64,000 bases of DNA from Labrys sp. WJW (GTDB taxonomy: Bacteria > Pseudomonadota > Alphaproteobacteria > Rhizobiales > Labraceae). This document shows, piece after piece, positions 7,920-16,979 of the stretch (its first letter is position 1; every line of letters begins with the position of its first letter). The translations under genes and the position numbers were made by a program. The notes under the pieces were generated by a model. The model was not told the origin of the DNA. It searched no databases and was given only the letters and a program-made list of their open reading frames with translations. The stretch is taken from positions 186,001-250,000 of the forward strand of contig NZ_LYXZ01000018.1 of the NCBI RefSeq assembly GCF_001676615.1, given 5' to 3'.

Positions 7920-9019
7920 ACGCACCCGTGAGAGTGGAAAGCCTGACCTTGCCTAACGAGGCCGAGGCGGGCGAGCCGATCGTACGCTTCGAGCGCGTGT
8001 CGCGTTCCTTTGCTGCGCGCAAGGGCAGTGCGGCCGTGTTCGCGCTCGACGATCTCAGCCTGGAGATTCCGCGCGGCGAGATCTTCGGCGTGATCGGGCG
8101 CAGCGGTGCCGGCAAGTCGACGCTGCTGCGGCTGATCAACGGGCTGGAGCGCCCGACCAATGGTCGCGTCGTCGTCGACGGCATCGAGGTCGATGCCCTC
8201 AGCGAAAGCGAGTTGCGGCCGGTGCGCCGTTCCATCGGCATGGTGTTCCAGCATTTCAACCTGCTGTCCTCGCGCACGGTCTTCGAGAATGTGGCGCTTC
8301 CCCTGGAAGTGGCCGGCATCGGCGCCGCCGAGATCCGGGACCGCGTCGAGCCGCTGCTCGACCTCGTCGGGCTTGCCGACAAGCGTAACCGCTATCCGGC
8401 TGAGCTGTCCGGCGGGCAGAAACAGCGCGTCGGTATCGCCCGCGCCTTGGCGACCCGGCCCAAGATCCTGCTCGGCGACGAGGTGACCTCGGCGCTCGAC
8501 CCGGAGACGACGGCCTCCATCCTGGCCCTGCTGGCCGATATCAACCAGCGCCTCGGCGTCACCATCGTGCTGATCACCCACGAGATGTCGGTGATCAAGG
8601 AAATCTGCCACCGGGTTGCGGTGCTGGAGGCCGGCAAGCTGATCGAGACGGGGCGAGCCTTCGAGGTGCTGACCCAGCCGCGCCACGCCACGACCGCCAG
8701 CTTCGTGCGCGGCGTTACCGGCGTCGAACTGCCGGCCGATCTCGCCCGGCGCCTCTCTGAGCAGCCGAGCCCAGGCAGCCAGGCGGTGCTACGCATCACC
8801 TTTACCGGCTCGCATGCCACCGCGCCGGTGGTCAGCCGTCTCACCACCATTCTCGGCATCGACATCAACATCCTGGCCGGCCGCATCGACACGATCGGCG
8901 GCGAGCCTTTCGGGGCACTGCTGGTCTCCGTGCCCGGCGACGAGGCGACCCGGCTTGCCGTGGTCTCGGCGGTGGAACGGCTCAATCTGCAAGGGGAGGT
9001 GATCGGTTATGTCGCCTGA
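7916..9019 (+). CDS. metN: methionine-type ABC transporter, ATP-binding protein
   Basis: A 367-residue ATPase of the MetN (methionine uptake, MUT) family. Walker A is GRSGAGKST at residues 61-69. It also has MVFQHFNLLSSRTV (MetN-typical), signature LSGGQKQR, and Walker B ILLGDEVTSALDP. The C-terminal 75 residues after FTGSHATAPVVSRL form a NIL domain, which binds methionine and shuts the transporter in the E. coli protein. GTG start, overlapping the small upstream gene by 4 bp and metI by 11 bp. The poly-Cys leader makes a cysteine/cystine or other sulfur substrate worth considering; sequence alone cannot decide. Confidence 0.92.
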   Translation: MNAPVRVESLTLPNEAEAGEPIVRFERVSRSFAARKGSAAVFALDDLSLEIPRGEIFGVIGRSGAGKSTLLRLINGLERPTNGRVVVDGIEVDALSESELRPVRRSIGMVFQHFNLLSSRTVFENVALPLEVAGIGAAEIRDRVEPLLDLVGLADKRNRYPAELSGGQKQRVGIARALATRPKILLGDEVTSALDPETTASILALLADINQRLGVTIVLITHEMSVIKEICHRVAVLEAGKLIETGRAFEVLTQPRHATTASFVRGVTGVELPADLARRLSEQPSPGSQAVLRITFTGSHATAPVVSRLTTILGIDINILAGRIDTIGGEPFGALLVSVPGDEATRLAVVSAVERLNLQGEVIGYVA

Positions 9020-9674
9020 GATCCTCAAGGTCATTTGGGCCGCCACCGGCGATTCCCTGATCATGGTCGGCGTCTCCATCCTGTTCGGGACGATTTTAGG
9101 GCTGCCTCTCGGCATTTTCCTCGCCACCAGCCGGCGCGGCGAATTGCTGGCCGCTCCCAAGGTCAATGCGGTGCTCGGTGCGATCGTCAATGCCGTGCGC
9201 TCCGTGCCCTTCATCATCCTCATCGTCGCGATCATTCCGTTCACGCGGCTGCTGGTCGGCAGCTCGATCGGCCTGAAAGGCGTGATCGTGCCCTTGACCA
9301 TTGCGGTGGCGCCCTTCATCGCCCGTATCGTCGAGAGCGCCATCCGTGAGGTCGACGCCGGGTTGATCGAGGCCGCGCGCTCCTTCGGCGCCACGCCGTT
9401 CCAGATCATCCGCAAGGTGCTGTTTCCCGAGGCACTGCCGGGGCTCGTGCTCGGTCTCACCCTCACCACGGTCAGCCTGATCGGCTATTCGGCCATGGCC
9501 GGCGTGGTCGGCGGCGGCGGGTTGGGCGACGTCGCCATCCGCTATGGCTATCAGCGCTTCATGCCCGAAGTGATGGGCGCTGTGGTCGTGATTCTCATCC
9601 TGCTCGTGCAGGGCGTGCAGTCGGCGGGCGATCTTGCCGCGCGGAAGCTCAACAAGCGCGTGCGACAGGACTGA
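9009..9674 (+). CDS. metI: methionine-type ABC transporter, permease
   Basis: A 221-residue inner-membrane permease of the MetI family with five predicted spans. Recognisable stretches are GLPLGIFLATS, VNAVRSVPFIILIVAIIPFTRLLVG, and the cytoplasmic coupling region DAGLIEAARSFGATPFQIIRKVLFPEALPG, ending in GYSAMAGVVGGGGLGDVAIRYGYQRF, the MetI hallmark. It overlaps metN by 11 bp, which implies coupled translation. It is separated from metQ by a strong hairpin. Confidence 0.94.
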   Translation: MSPEILKVIWAATGDSLIMVGVSILFGTILGLPLGIFLATSRRGELLAAPKVNAVLGAIVNAVRSVPFIILIVAIIPFTRLLVGSSIGLKGVIVPLTIAVAPFIARIVESAIREVDAGLIEAARSFGATPFQIIRKVLFPEALPGLVLGLTLTTVSLIGYSAMAGVVGGGGLGDVAIRYGYQRFMPEVMGAVVVILILLVQGVQSAGDLAARKLNKRVRQD

Positions 9675-9719
9675 CACTATGACGTCTCGATGATGCCGAG
9701 GCATCGGGGACCTGAATAC

Positions 9720-9755
9720 CTCGCAATTTATTAAGTGAACGCAATAAGTTGCGAG
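9720..9755 (+). other. stable hairpin between metI and metQ
   Basis: A 13-bp stem (9720-9732 with 9743-9755, one G-U wobble in RNA) with a 10-nt loop and no T run. A smaller GATGC hairpin (9692-9705) lies just before it. Position and lack of T tract suit a processing or stabilising element that raises metQ mRNA over metNI; the inverted repeat could also be a protein site. Confidence 0.5.
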
Positions 9756-9825
9756 ACGGAATCGGGAGTCATTGGCAATGCCTCCCGGCAGGATTCAATG
9801 TCTATCTAAAACAGGAAAGACTCTC

Positions 9826-10638
9826 ATGTCCGCCTATACACTGACGCGCCGCCGCCTTGCCGGCGCTGCCCTTGCCCTGGTCTTCGCCCTGGCTCCCGCC
9901 GGCGCGGCCTTTGCCGCCGAGAAGCTCAAGCTCGGCGTGATGGGGGGCGACGAGGAGCGCATCTGGGAAGTGGCCAAGAAGGTCGCCGCCAAGGATGGCC
10001 TCGATATCGAGCTGGTTTCTTTCTCCGACTACGCCATTCCCAACGAGGCGCTGGAGAAGGGTGACCTCGACGCCAACGCCTTCCAGCACAAGCCGTATCT
10101 CGACAGCCAGATCGCCGCCCGCGGCTACAAGATCGTGCCGATCGGCTACACGCTGGTGCAGCCGATCGCCCTCTATTCGAAGAAGCTGAAGGCCTTTGCC
10201 GATCTGAAGGAAGGCGCCGTCATCGGCATTCCCAACGATCCGTCCAATGGCGGCCGGGCCCTCAAGCTCCTGGAAGCCAATGGTCTGATCAAGCTGAAGA
10301 CCGCCGAAGGCCAGGTGCCGAGCGTGCTCGACGTCACCGACAATCCCAAGAAGGTCGAGTTCAAGGAAATCGAGGCCTCGCAGCTCGCCAACCTGCTGCC
10401 CGATCTCGATGCCGCGGTGATCAACACCAATTATGCGCTCGGCGCCGGCCTGACCCCGGCCAAGGATGCGCTGATCCAGGAAAGCCGCACCAACAATCCC
10501 TATGGCAATTTCATCGCCGTGCGCGAGGCCGACAAGGACAAGCCGATCTTCAAGAAGCTGGTCGCCTCCTACCAGAATCAGGAAGTGGCGGATTTCATCA
10601 ACGCCAATTTCAAGGGCGCGATCCAGCCGGCCTGGTAG
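9826..10638 (+). CDS. metQ: methionine-type ABC transporter, substrate-binding protein
   Basis: A 270-residue periplasmic binding protein of the NlpA/MetQ family. AGGAAAG (9813-9819) supports the ATG at 9826; an ATG at 9772 would add 18 residues before the signal peptide. The signal peptide TRRRLAGAALALVFALAPAGAAFA carries an arginine cluster and has no lipobox Cys, so the mature protein is soluble rather than a lipoprotein like E. coli MetQ. Typical motifs are FSDYAIPNEALEKGDLDANAFQHKPYLD and NDPSNGGRALKLLE. It ends the operon before an intrinsic terminator at 10859. Ligand assumed to be methionine or a related sulfur amino acid. Confidence 0.92.
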   Translation: MSAYTLTRRRLAGAALALVFALAPAGAAFAAEKLKLGVMGGDEERIWEVAKKVAAKDGLDIELVSFSDYAIPNEALEKGDLDANAFQHKPYLDSQIAARGYKIVPIGYTLVQPIALYSKKLKAFADLKEGAVIGIPNDPSNGGRALKLLEANGLIKLKTAEGQVPSVLDVTDNPKKVEFKEIEASQLANLLPDLDAAVINTNYALGAGLTPAKDALIQESRTNNPYGNFIAVREADKDKPIFKKLVASYQNQEVADFINANFKGAIQPAW

Positions 10639-10715
10639 GGTGCGATTGGTCGAATGCATGTCGCTGCCCAGTGCAGCGGCGTGCCTGACCAAGAACGATG
10701 AATGCGCTGGCCTTT

Positions 10716-10805
10716 GTCATGCCCGGGCTTGACCCGGGCATCCACGAGGCCGGCGGTAGAAGAACTGCGCTAAAGCCTGGGTTGCCGGGGCAGGCCGGCG
10801 ATGAC
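10716..10805. repeat. RIME-like intergenic palindromic element
   Basis: About 90 bp bounded by GTCAT and ATGAC, with an inner GCCCGGG-CTTGA-CCCGGGC hairpin and a diverged mirror (GTTGCCGGGGCAGGCCGGC) at the other end. This is the style of the short GC-rich repeats scattered between genes in Rhizobiales genomes; assignment is from memory of the pattern. Confidence 0.6.
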
Positions 10806-10858
10806 AAAGCGCGGCCCCTGCTGACCGTGTCGGCTGTCGGAGCGTTGCCCTGATCATC

Positions 10859-10886
10859 GCGAAGGGAAGCCCTTCGCAATTTTTTT
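10859..10886 (+). terminator. intrinsic terminator of the metNIQ operon
   Basis: Stem GCGAAGGG (10859-10866) with CCCTTCGC (10870-10877), loop AAG, then AA and seven T (10880-10886). It sits 220 bp after metQ and directly before the next promoter. Confidence 0.85.
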
Positions 10887-10914
10887 GCCTCTAAATTCTA
10901 TAAAATCTATAGAC
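10885..10914 (+). promoter_or_regulatory. candidate operator site D and flavin reductase promoter
   Basis: The 5-9-5 element TTCTA-TAAAATCTA-TAGAC (10896-10914). Read on the minus strand, with flanks, it matches site A at 19 of 25 positions, but it fits the IscR type-1 consensus poorly. TTGCCT (10885-10890), 17 bp, TATAGA (10908-10913) is a plausible promoter whose -10 lies in the element. Confidence 0.4.
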
Positions 10915-11003
10915 ATAAGATTTTTGCTGTTGCACCATCCACCCACAACGCGCCGCTGGGTGCACCAAGAAAGGGGAGGCGAGGCCTCCGCTGCTTCTTT
11001 CAG

Positions 11004-11528
11004 ATGACGGATACGAACATGAATATCGCTGTGAAGCTGCCGCCGGTTACGGGGCCGAATCTGCGCGACGCCATGCGGTTGGTTGCCGGTGGCGTCAGCG
11101 TGATCACCGCGGGTGAGGGGGACGAGCGTACCGGCCTCACGGCAACCTCGGCCGTGTCGCTGTCGGTCGATCCGCCGACCATGATCATCTGCGTCAATCG
11201 CGACGCTTCGGCTTGGCCGGTCATCCGCCGCTACGGGCACTATTGCGTGAACATCCTGGCCGACCATCAGCGCCATGTCGCCGATCGCTTTGCGGGGCGG
11301 GGCGGCATCAAGGGGGTGGCCCGCTACGAGAACGCCGACTGGAACCGCCTGTTCACTGGCGCCCTGGCACTGGAGGGAGCGCTCGCCTCCGTCGATTGTG
11401 AGGTCGAGGAATTCGTCGACCGTCATAGCCATTCCATCATCATCGGCGCTGTTCGCGGCATCCGCACCGCCGATGGCAGGCCGCTCGTCTACGCCCAGGG
11501 CGGCTACGGCGGCTTCCACCCTGCCTGA
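11004..11528 (+). CDS. flavin reductase, NAD(P)H:FMN (DIM6/NTAB family)
   Basis: A 174-residue flavin reductase-like protein with a split-barrel FMN fold. Motifs are LRDAMRLVAGGVSVITAG at the start, TGLTATSAVSLSVDPPTMIICVNRDAS in the flavin-binding part, and CEVEEFVDRHSHSIIIGAV near the end. It supplies reduced FMN to two-component monooxygenases; the next genes encode four candidate users (two SfnB-like, SsuD, DszA/DmoA-like). That context fits an SsuE/SfnF-like role by function rather than by sequence. ATG at 11019 is an alternative start. First gene of the monooxygenase cluster, behind operator D. Confidence 0.88.
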   Translation: MTDTNMNIAVKLPPVTGPNLRDAMRLVAGGVSVITAGEGDERTGLTATSAVSLSVDPPTMIICVNRDASAWPVIRRYGHYCVNILADHQRHVADRFAGRGGIKGVARYENADWNRLFTGALALEGALASVDCEVEEFVDRHSHSIIIGAVRGIRTADGRPLVYAQGGYGGFHPA

Positions 11529-11549
11529 TTGAAAAAGACCGGGATCATC

Positions 11550-12788
11550 ATGACCATTTCCGTTGCGCCGCCGCTGACTTCCGCGCCGCCCCAGTTCGAC
11601 CTCGAGCCCCAGGCCCATGTCATCGCCTCCGATGCCGAGGCGATCGAAATTGCCAAGACCCTGGCGGCGGAATTCGCAGCCGAGGCGGCGTTGCGCGATC
11701 GCGAACGGCTCCTGCCGGCCGCCGAACTCGACCGTTTCTCCAAGAGCGGCCTCTGGGGCATAACCATTCCCAAGGCCTATGGCGGCGCCGGCGTCTCCTG
11801 GGTGACGCTGACGGAGGTGATCAAGCTGATCTCGGCCGCCGATCCTTCCATCGGCCAGATCCCCCAGAACCACCTTGCCGCCGTCGACGTGATCAGGGCC
11901 ACCGCTTCGGAGGAGCAGAAGAAATTGTGGTTCGGCCGCGTGCTCTCGGGCTACCGGCTCGGCAACGCCTTCTCCGAGGCCAAGTCCAGGCATGTCGGCG
12001 CCTTCGAAACCACGCTGACTCCCGATGGTGATGGCTACCGCGTCAAGGGCGAGAAGTTCTATGCGACCGGGGCGCTGTTCGCCCATTACATCCATATCGG
12101 CGCCGTCGATCCGGCCGGCAAGGTGAACCTCGCCATCGTGCCACGCGACGCCGAGGGGCTTGAAATCATCGACAACTGGTCGAGCTTCGGCCAGCGCACC
12201 ACGGCGAGCGGCAATGTCCGCATCGAAAATGTGCGGGTCGGGCCCGAGGGTGTGATCCCGGCCTATCTCGGCGGCGAGAACCCTTCGACCAACGGAGCGG
12301 TCTCCCAGATCATCCAGGCGGCCGTTGATGCCGGTATCGCGCGTGGTACCATCGAGGAGACCATCAAGTTCGTGCGCAACAATGTCCGGCCGTGGATCGA
12401 TAGCGGCCAGGAGCACGGCTATGAGGATGTCTTCACCATCGCCCAGATCGGCGATCTCAAGATCAAGCTGCATGCCGCCGAGGCCCTGCTCGAGAAGGCC
12501 GCGCGGGCCGTTGATGCGATCGTGGAGCATCCGACCGATGAGGGCGTGACGGCGGCCGCCGTCGCGGTTGCCGAGGCCAAGGTGCTGACCACGGAGATCG
12601 CCATCCTGGCCACCAACAAGCTGCATGAACTGGGCGGCACGCGTTCGACCCTCGGCCAGTACAATCTGGACCGGCATTGGCGCAATGCCCGCACCCACAC
12701 GCTGCATGATCCGGTGCGCTGGAAATTCTTCCATGTCGGCAATCACGCCCTGAACGGGGTGAGCCCGCCGCGCCATCCCTGGAGTTGA
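11550..12788 (+). CDS. SfnB-family sulfur acquisition oxidoreductase (first copy)
   Basis: A 412-residue protein with the acyl-CoA dehydrogenase fold, of the SfnB/DszC flavin-dependent monooxygenase type. The N-terminal helical domain has ELDRFSKSGLWGITIPKAYGGAGVSW. The middle beta domain has KGEKFYATGALFAHYI. The C-terminus [26 protein letters not shown] is the DszC/SfnB ending in which Arg/His residues face the flavin, replacing the acyl-CoA catalytic Glu. Such enzymes use FMNH2 and O2 on sulfones, sulfinates or thiophenes. Start at 11550 chosen; a TTG at 11529 right after the previous stop is possible. A paralogue follows downstream. Confidence 0.85.
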   Translation: MTISVAPPLTSAPPQFDLEPQAHVIASDAEAIEIAKTLAAEFAAEAALRDRERLLPAAELDRFSKSGLWGITIPKAYGGAGVSWVTLTEVIKLISAADPSIGQIPQNHLAAVDVIRATASEEQKKLWFGRVLSGYRLGNAFSEAKSRHVGAFETTLTPDGDGYRVKGEKFYATGALFAHYIHIGAVDPAGKVNLAIVPRDAEGLEIIDNWSSFGQRTTASGNVRIENVRVGPEGVIPAYLGGENPSTNGAVSQIIQAAVDAGIARGTIEETIKFVRNNVRPWIDSGQEHGYEDVFTIAQIGDLKIKLHAAEALLEKAARAVDAIVEHPTDEGVTAAAVAVAEAKVLTTEIAILATNKLHELGGTRSTLGQYNLDRHWRNARTHTLHDPVRWKFFHVGNHALNGVSPPRHPWS

Positions 12789-12792
12789 TTTC

Positions 12793-12877
12793 TCCGGGTG
12801 CGCGGGCGTCTCGCCCGCTCTTCCTTGCCGCCAATGTTGAGTTTCCAAGTTGCGGGCGAGACGCCCGCGCACCCGGA
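12793..12877. repeat. 85-bp hairpin repeat, family copy 1
   Basis: A perfect 26-bp inverted repeat (12793-12818 with 12852-12877, arms beginning TCCGGGTGCGCGGGCGTC) around a 33-nt spacer ending GTTTCCAAG. A related element with the same spacer length and ending lies at 49124-49210. It fills the gap between the two SfnB paralogues and could act as a terminator or mRNA stabiliser. Confidence 0.8.
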
Positions 12878-12891
12878 ATTAGGACTAAATC

Positions 12892-14151
12892 ATGCCCACC
12901 GCCGTCGCCCTGACCGCCGATACCCCGCCTGAGCGCCTGGTTGCGTTCAAGGCACCACCCCTGCGGGCCGGCAAGGCCCATATCATCAAGGATGACGCCG
13001 AGGCGCTTGCCGCCGCACGCAAGGTCGCTGCCCGCATCGCCGAGACCGCGATCGAGCGCGACCGCGAGCGACGCCTGCCCTATGAGGAACTCGACTGGCT
13101 GTCTGATGCCGGCCTGCTCGCCATCACCGTGCCCAGGGCCTATGGCGGGGCCGAGGTCTCGTCGGGCACGCTGGCCGAGGTGATTGCGCTGCTCTCGGCG
13201 GCGGATGGCTCGATCGGGCAGATTCCGCAGAACCATTTCTTCATCTTGCACGCCCTGGGCCTGGAAGGCAGCGAGGAGCAGAAGCGCTTCTTCTACGGCC
13301 GCATCCTGGCTGGAGAGCGCATCGGCAACGCCCTGTCCGAGATCGGCACCAAGACCGCTCAGGACCATAACACCCGCCTCAGCAAGGACGGGCCGGTGCT
13401 GCGCCTCAACGGCCGCAAATTCTATTGCACCGGTGCCCTGTTCGCCCATTGGGTGGCCGTGGTCGCCAATGACGACGAGGCCCGATCGACCATCTCCTTC
13501 GTGCCGCGGCAGACGCCGGGGCTCGAGGTCATCGACGACTGGGCCGGTTTCGGCCAGCGGGTCACCGGCTCGGGCACGACCACGCTCGACAATGTCGAGG
13601 TGCATCCCTTCTCGGTGATCTCGCTGAAGGCCGTGTTCGATCGGCCGACCTCGATGGGACCGGTGGCGCAGATCATGCATGCGGCCGTCGAAGCCGGCAT
13701 CGCGCGGGCCGCGCTAGCCGAGACGCTGAGCTTCGTCAAGAAGCATGCCCGTCCCTGGAAGGACAGCGGCCTCGATCACGGCTATGAGGATCCCTATACG
13801 ATCGCCGGCATCGGCGAGGTGAAGATCCGCGTGGCTGCCTCCGATGCACTGCTGGAGCGGGCAGGGCGCTTTTCCGACATCGCCGTCGCCGATCCCACGG
13901 TGGAGACGGTCGCGGCTGCTTCGGTGGCCGTTGCCGAGGCCAAGGTTGCCTCCACCGAGGCTTCGCTGCTCGCCGGCAGCAAGCTGATCGAATTCGCCGG
14001 TTCGCGCGCCACCCAGGCCCAGTTCGGTTTCGACCGCTTCTGGCGCAACGCCCGTACCCACACCGTGCACGATCCCGTGCGCTGGAAATATCGCGCCATC
14101 GGCGACTACTGGCTCAACGGCATCAATCCGCCGCGCCACGGTGCCATCTAA
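12892..14151 (+). CDS. SfnB-family sulfur acquisition oxidoreductase (second copy)
   Basis: A 419-residue paralogue of the protein encoded just upstream. It shares the helical N-domain ([26 protein letters not shown]), [21 protein letters not shown], and the ending [28 protein letters not shown]. Again the acyl-CoA dehydrogenase fold is turned into an FMNH2-dependent oxygenase. The two copies differ enough to suggest separate substrates rather than recent duplication. AGGACTAAATC precedes the ATG. It is followed 26 bp later by ssuD, so flavin reductase, both SfnB proteins and SsuD probably form one transcription unit. Confidence 0.85.
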   Translation: MPTAVALTADTPPERLVAFKAPPLRAGKAHIIKDDAEALAAARKVAARIAETAIERDRERRLPYEELDWLSDAGLLAITVPRAYGGAEVSSGTLAEVIALLSAADGSIGQIPQNHFFILHALGLEGSEEQKRFFYGRILAGERIGNALSEIGTKTAQDHNTRLSKDGPVLRLNGRKFYCTGALFAHWVAVVANDDEARSTISFVPRQTPGLEVIDDWAGFGQRVTGSGTTTLDNVEVHPFSVISLKAVFDRPTSMGPVAQIMHAAVEAGIARAALAETLSFVKKHARPWKDSGLDHGYEDPYTIAGIGEVKIRVAASDALLERAGRFSDIAVADPTVETVAAASVAVAEAKVASTEASLLAGSKLIEFAGSRATQAQFGFDRFWRNARTHTVHDPVRWKYRAIGDYWLNGINPPRHGAI

Positions 14152-14177
14152 ACAAGTATACGACCAGAGACTTTACC

Positions 14178-15371
14178 ATGCCCTATGATCTCGACCTGCC
14201 CCCGCCCGCCCAGGAAACCGATGTGCTCTGGTTCCTGCCGACCCATGGCGACGGGCGCTATCTCGGCAGCGAGCAGGGGGCCCGGCATGTCTCGCTCGGC
14301 TACCTCTCGCAGATTGCCAAGGCCGCCGACGACCTCGGCTATTTCGGGGTTCTGCTGCCTACCGGCCGTTCCTGCGAGGATAGCTGGGTCATCGCCTCGG
14401 CCATGGTGCCGCTGACCAAGCGCTTGCGTTTCCTCGTCGCGATCCGTCCCGGGCTGACCACGCCGGCCTTCGCGGCACGCTCGGCGGCGACCCTCGACCG
14501 GCTGTCGGACGGGCGGCTGCTCATCAATGTCGTTACCGGTGGCGATCCCGTCGAGCTGAAGGGCGATGGCGTCTTCCTCGACCACAAGGAGCGCTACGAG
14601 GTCACCGACGAATTCCTCGATATCTGGCGCGACCTCCTGCAGGGCGGCAAGATCACCCGCGAGGGCAAGCATCTGCGCATCGAGGACGGCGTGCTGCTCT
14701 ATCCTCCCGTAAGCCAGCCCTATCCGCCGCTTTATTTCGGCGGCTCGTCGGAGGCGGGCAATGAGGTCGCCGGCAAGCATGTCGACGTCTACCTGACCTG
14801 GGGCGAACCGCCCCAGCAGGTCGCCGAGAAGATCGCCAATGCCAAGGCGGTCGCCGCCAAATACGGCCGCACGCTCTCCTTCGGCATTCGCCTGCACGTG
14901 ATCGTGCGAGAGACTTCGGCCGAAGCCTGGCAGGCGGCGGATGCCTTGATCTCCAAGCTCGACGACGAAACCATCGCCACGGCCCAGAAGGTGTTCGCGC
15001 GCATGGATTCGGTGGGACAGAGCCGCATGCGGGCCTTGCATGGCGGTTCGCGCGACAAGCTCGAGATCAGCCCCAATCTGTGGGCTGGCGTCGGCCTGGT
15101 GCGCGGCGGGGCGGGCACCGCCCTGGTCGGTAACCCGGACGAGGTGGCCGAGCGCATGAAGGAATATATGGCGCTCGGCATCGACCGCTTCATCCTCTCC
15201 GGCTATCCGCATCTGGAGGAGTGCTATCGCTTCGCCGAACTGGTCTTCCCCAAGCTCCCCCTGAAGAAGACCACCGGCAATGATCTGGGGCCTGCCCGCA
15301 ATGCCGGCCCCTTCGGCGAGGTCATCGCCAATGTCGTGGCGCCGTCCCATCGCAAGACGGCGGCGGGGTGA
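14178..15371 (+). CDS. ssuD: FMNH2-dependent alkanesulfonate monooxygenase
   Basis: A 397-residue bacterial-luciferase-like TIM barrel. Together with a flavin reductase it cleaves alkanesulfonates to aldehyde and sulfite. It begins with the SsuD-type [15 protein letters not shown] and contains [20 protein letters not shown] (a Cys in this position is conserved in SsuD), [41 protein letters not shown], and the late [31 protein letters not shown]. It lies 9 kb from ssuACB, so the usual ssu operon is split in two here. Both halves lie downstream of related candidate operators. Confidence 0.93.
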   Translation: MPYDLDLPPPAQETDVLWFLPTHGDGRYLGSEQGARHVSLGYLSQIAKAADDLGYFGVLLPTGRSCEDSWVIASAMVPLTKRLRFLVAIRPGLTTPAFAARSAATLDRLSDGRLLINVVTGGDPVELKGDGVFLDHKERYEVTDEFLDIWRDLLQGGKITREGKHLRIEDGVLLYPPVSQPYPPLYFGGSSEAGNEVAGKHVDVYLTWGEPPQQVAEKIANAKAVAAKYGRTLSFGIRLHVIVRETSAEAWQAADALISKLDDETIATAQKVFARMDSVGQSRMRALHGGSRDKLEISPNLWAGVGLVRGGAGTALVGNPDEVAERMKEYMALGIDRFILSGYPHLEECYRFAELVFPKLPLKKTTGNDLGPARNAGPFGEVIANVVAPSHRKTAAG

Positions 15372-15378
15372 GGTTTTT

Positions 15379-15523
15379 TACCCTCCCCTGGGGGGGAAGG
15401 TCGACACGCAGTGTCGGGGTGGGGTGAGAACTCTACCCGTGCTAGGTTTCCACCCCACCCCGGCCTTTCAGGCCGACCCCAGACCATTCCAAGGGGAATG
15501 GTCGACCCCTCCAGGGGAGGGTA
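15379..15523. repeat. 145-bp compound palindromic repeat
   Basis: Outer arms TACCCTCCCCTGG (15379-15391) and its perfect complement (15511-15523); inner arms CGGGGTGGGGTG (15415-15426) and complement (15451-15462). Both arm sets carry GTCGAC. It occupies the whole gap between ssuD and the next monooxygenase and may weaken read-through. A Rhizobiales-style intergenic element by pattern. Confidence 0.7.
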
Positions 15524-15536
15524 AAGAAGCTGAGTG

Positions 15537-16979
15537 ATGTCCAAACCCATCCGCTTCAACGCCTTCGAGATGAATTGCGTGGCGCACCAGTCCCCGGGAC
15601 TGTGGCGCCATCCCCGGGATCGTTCGCGATCCTATAACCGGCTCGATTATTGGCTCGATCTCGCCCGGATCCTGGAGCGAGGCCTGTTCGACGGGCTGTT
15701 CCTGGCCGATGTCCTGGGCGTCTATGACGTCTATGGCGGCAATGGCGAGGCGGCCCTGCAGCATGCCACGCAGGTCCCGGTGAACGATCCCCTGCTGCTC
15801 GTGCCGGCCATGGCTGCGGTGACGCGGCACCTTGGTTTCGGCGTCACCGTCAATCTGAGCTACGAGCCGCCCTATGGCTTCGCGCGCCGCATGTCGACGC
15901 TGGACCATTTGACGGAAGGGCGTATCGGCTGGAACATCGTCACTGGCTATCTCGACAGCGCGGCCCGCGGGGCCGGCAAGGACAAGCAGACGGCGCATGA
16001 CGATCGCTATGCCATCGCCGAGGACTATATGGCGGCAGTCTACAAGCTCTGGGAGGGAAGTTGGGCCGATGATGCCGTGGTCGCCGATGCTGAGGCCGGC
16101 GTCTTTACCGTTCCCGAGCGGGTCCGTAAGATCCAGCATGACGGCCCGCATTTCCGCATCGACGCCGTGCATCTGAGCGAACCCTCGCCGCAGCGCACGC
16201 CGGTGCTCTACCAGGCCGGGACTTCGCCGGCGGGGCTCGGCTTCGCAGCGCGGCATGCCGAATGCGTCTTCATATCCGGGCCGAGCCGCAAGGTGATTGC
16301 CGGCCGGGTGGCGGCGATCCGGCAGGCGGCTGCGCGCGTTGGACGCAACCCTGCGGATATCCTGATCTTCACACTGCTGACGGTGATCGTGGCACCCACG
16401 GATGAGGAAGCGGCGGCCAAGCTCGCCGATTATCGCAACTATGCCGATCATGAAGGGGCCTTGACCTTGATGTCCGGCTGGACGGGCGTGGATTTCTCCC
16501 GGCTCGATCCCGATGCGATCGTGGAGCATGTCGAGAACGAGGCCGGGCGCTCGGCGCTCGAGAACATCACCCGAGCCGACCCCGATCGCCGCTGGACGGT
16601 GCGCGAAGTCGCCGAACATGTGGCGATCGGCGGCATCGGCCCGGTCGTGGTGGGTTCACCCGCCAGGGTTGCCGATGAGCTGGAGGCCTGGGTCGATGAA
16701 ACGGGGATCGACGGCTTCAACCTCGCCTTCGCGGTGCGCCCGGAGACCTTCGGCGATGTCGCCGATCTGCTGGTCCCGGAACTGCAACGGCGGGGGCGCT
16801 ACAAGACAGCCTATGCCGAAGGAACCTTGCGCGAGAAGTTGTTCGGCGCGTCGCCACGTCTGCCCCACAAGCATGCCGCATCGAATTATCGCCATAGCGT
16901 TTTGGGATTGGGCGAGGGCATGCCAAGTCGCAAAGACGCGTCCAAAGAGGGAAGCGGAGCAAAGAAGGTTCCCGCTTGA
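15537..16979 (+). CDS. FMNH2-dependent monooxygenase, NtaA/SnaA/DszA (DmoA) family
   Basis: A 480-residue luciferase-like TIM-barrel oxygenase of the NtaA/SnaA/DszA group, which includes dimethylsulfide monooxygenase DmoA and dibenzothiophene sulfone monooxygenase DszA. Family stretches are HQSPGLWRHPRDRSRSYNRLDYW near the start, GVTVNLSYEPPYGFARRMSTLDHLTEGRIGWNIVTGYLDSAARG, and PVLYQAGTSPAGLGFAARHAECVFISGPS. The C-terminus is typical of the group. Context predicts an organosulfur substrate; the family also contains nitrilotriacetate and EDTA oxygenases. ATG at 15537 preferred over the adjacent GTG at 15534. Confidence 0.85.
   Translation: MSKPIRFNAFEMNCVAHQSPGLWRHPRDRSRSYNRLDYWLDLARILERGLFDGLFLADVLGVYDVYGGNGEAALQHATQVPVNDPLLLVPAMAAVTRHLGFGVTVNLSYEPPYGFARRMSTLDHLTEGRIGWNIVTGYLDSAARGAGKDKQTAHDDRYAIAEDYMAAVYKLWEGSWADDAVVADAEAGVFTVPERVRKIQHDGPHFRIDAVHLSEPSPQRTPVLYQAGTSPAGLGFAARHAECVFISGPSRKVIAGRVAAIRQAAARVGRNPADILIFTLLTVIVAPTDEEAAAKLADYRNYADHEGALTLMSGWTGVDFSRLDPDAIVEHVENEAGRSALENITRADPDRRWTVREVAEHVAIGGIGPVVVGSPARVADELEAWVDETGIDGFNLAFAVRPETFGDVADLLVPELQRRGRYKTAYAEGTLREKLFGASPRLPHKHAASNYRHSVLGLGEGMPSRKDASKEGSGAKKVPA

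Larger units (their letters stand above)
10639..11003. other. intergenic region between metQ and the flavin reductase
   Basis: No gene seen. In order it holds a Rhizobiales-style palindromic repeat (10716-10805), the metQ terminator (10859-10886), operator D with a promoter, and about 90 nt of leader before the flavin reductase start. Confidence 0.6.

Noticed and set aside
10854..12872. 672-codon open frame on the minus strand across the flavin reductase and first SfnB gene
   Set aside because: It lies antisense to two well-supported genes, has no family resemblance and an Arg/Gly/Asp-rich composition typical of high-GC shadow frames.
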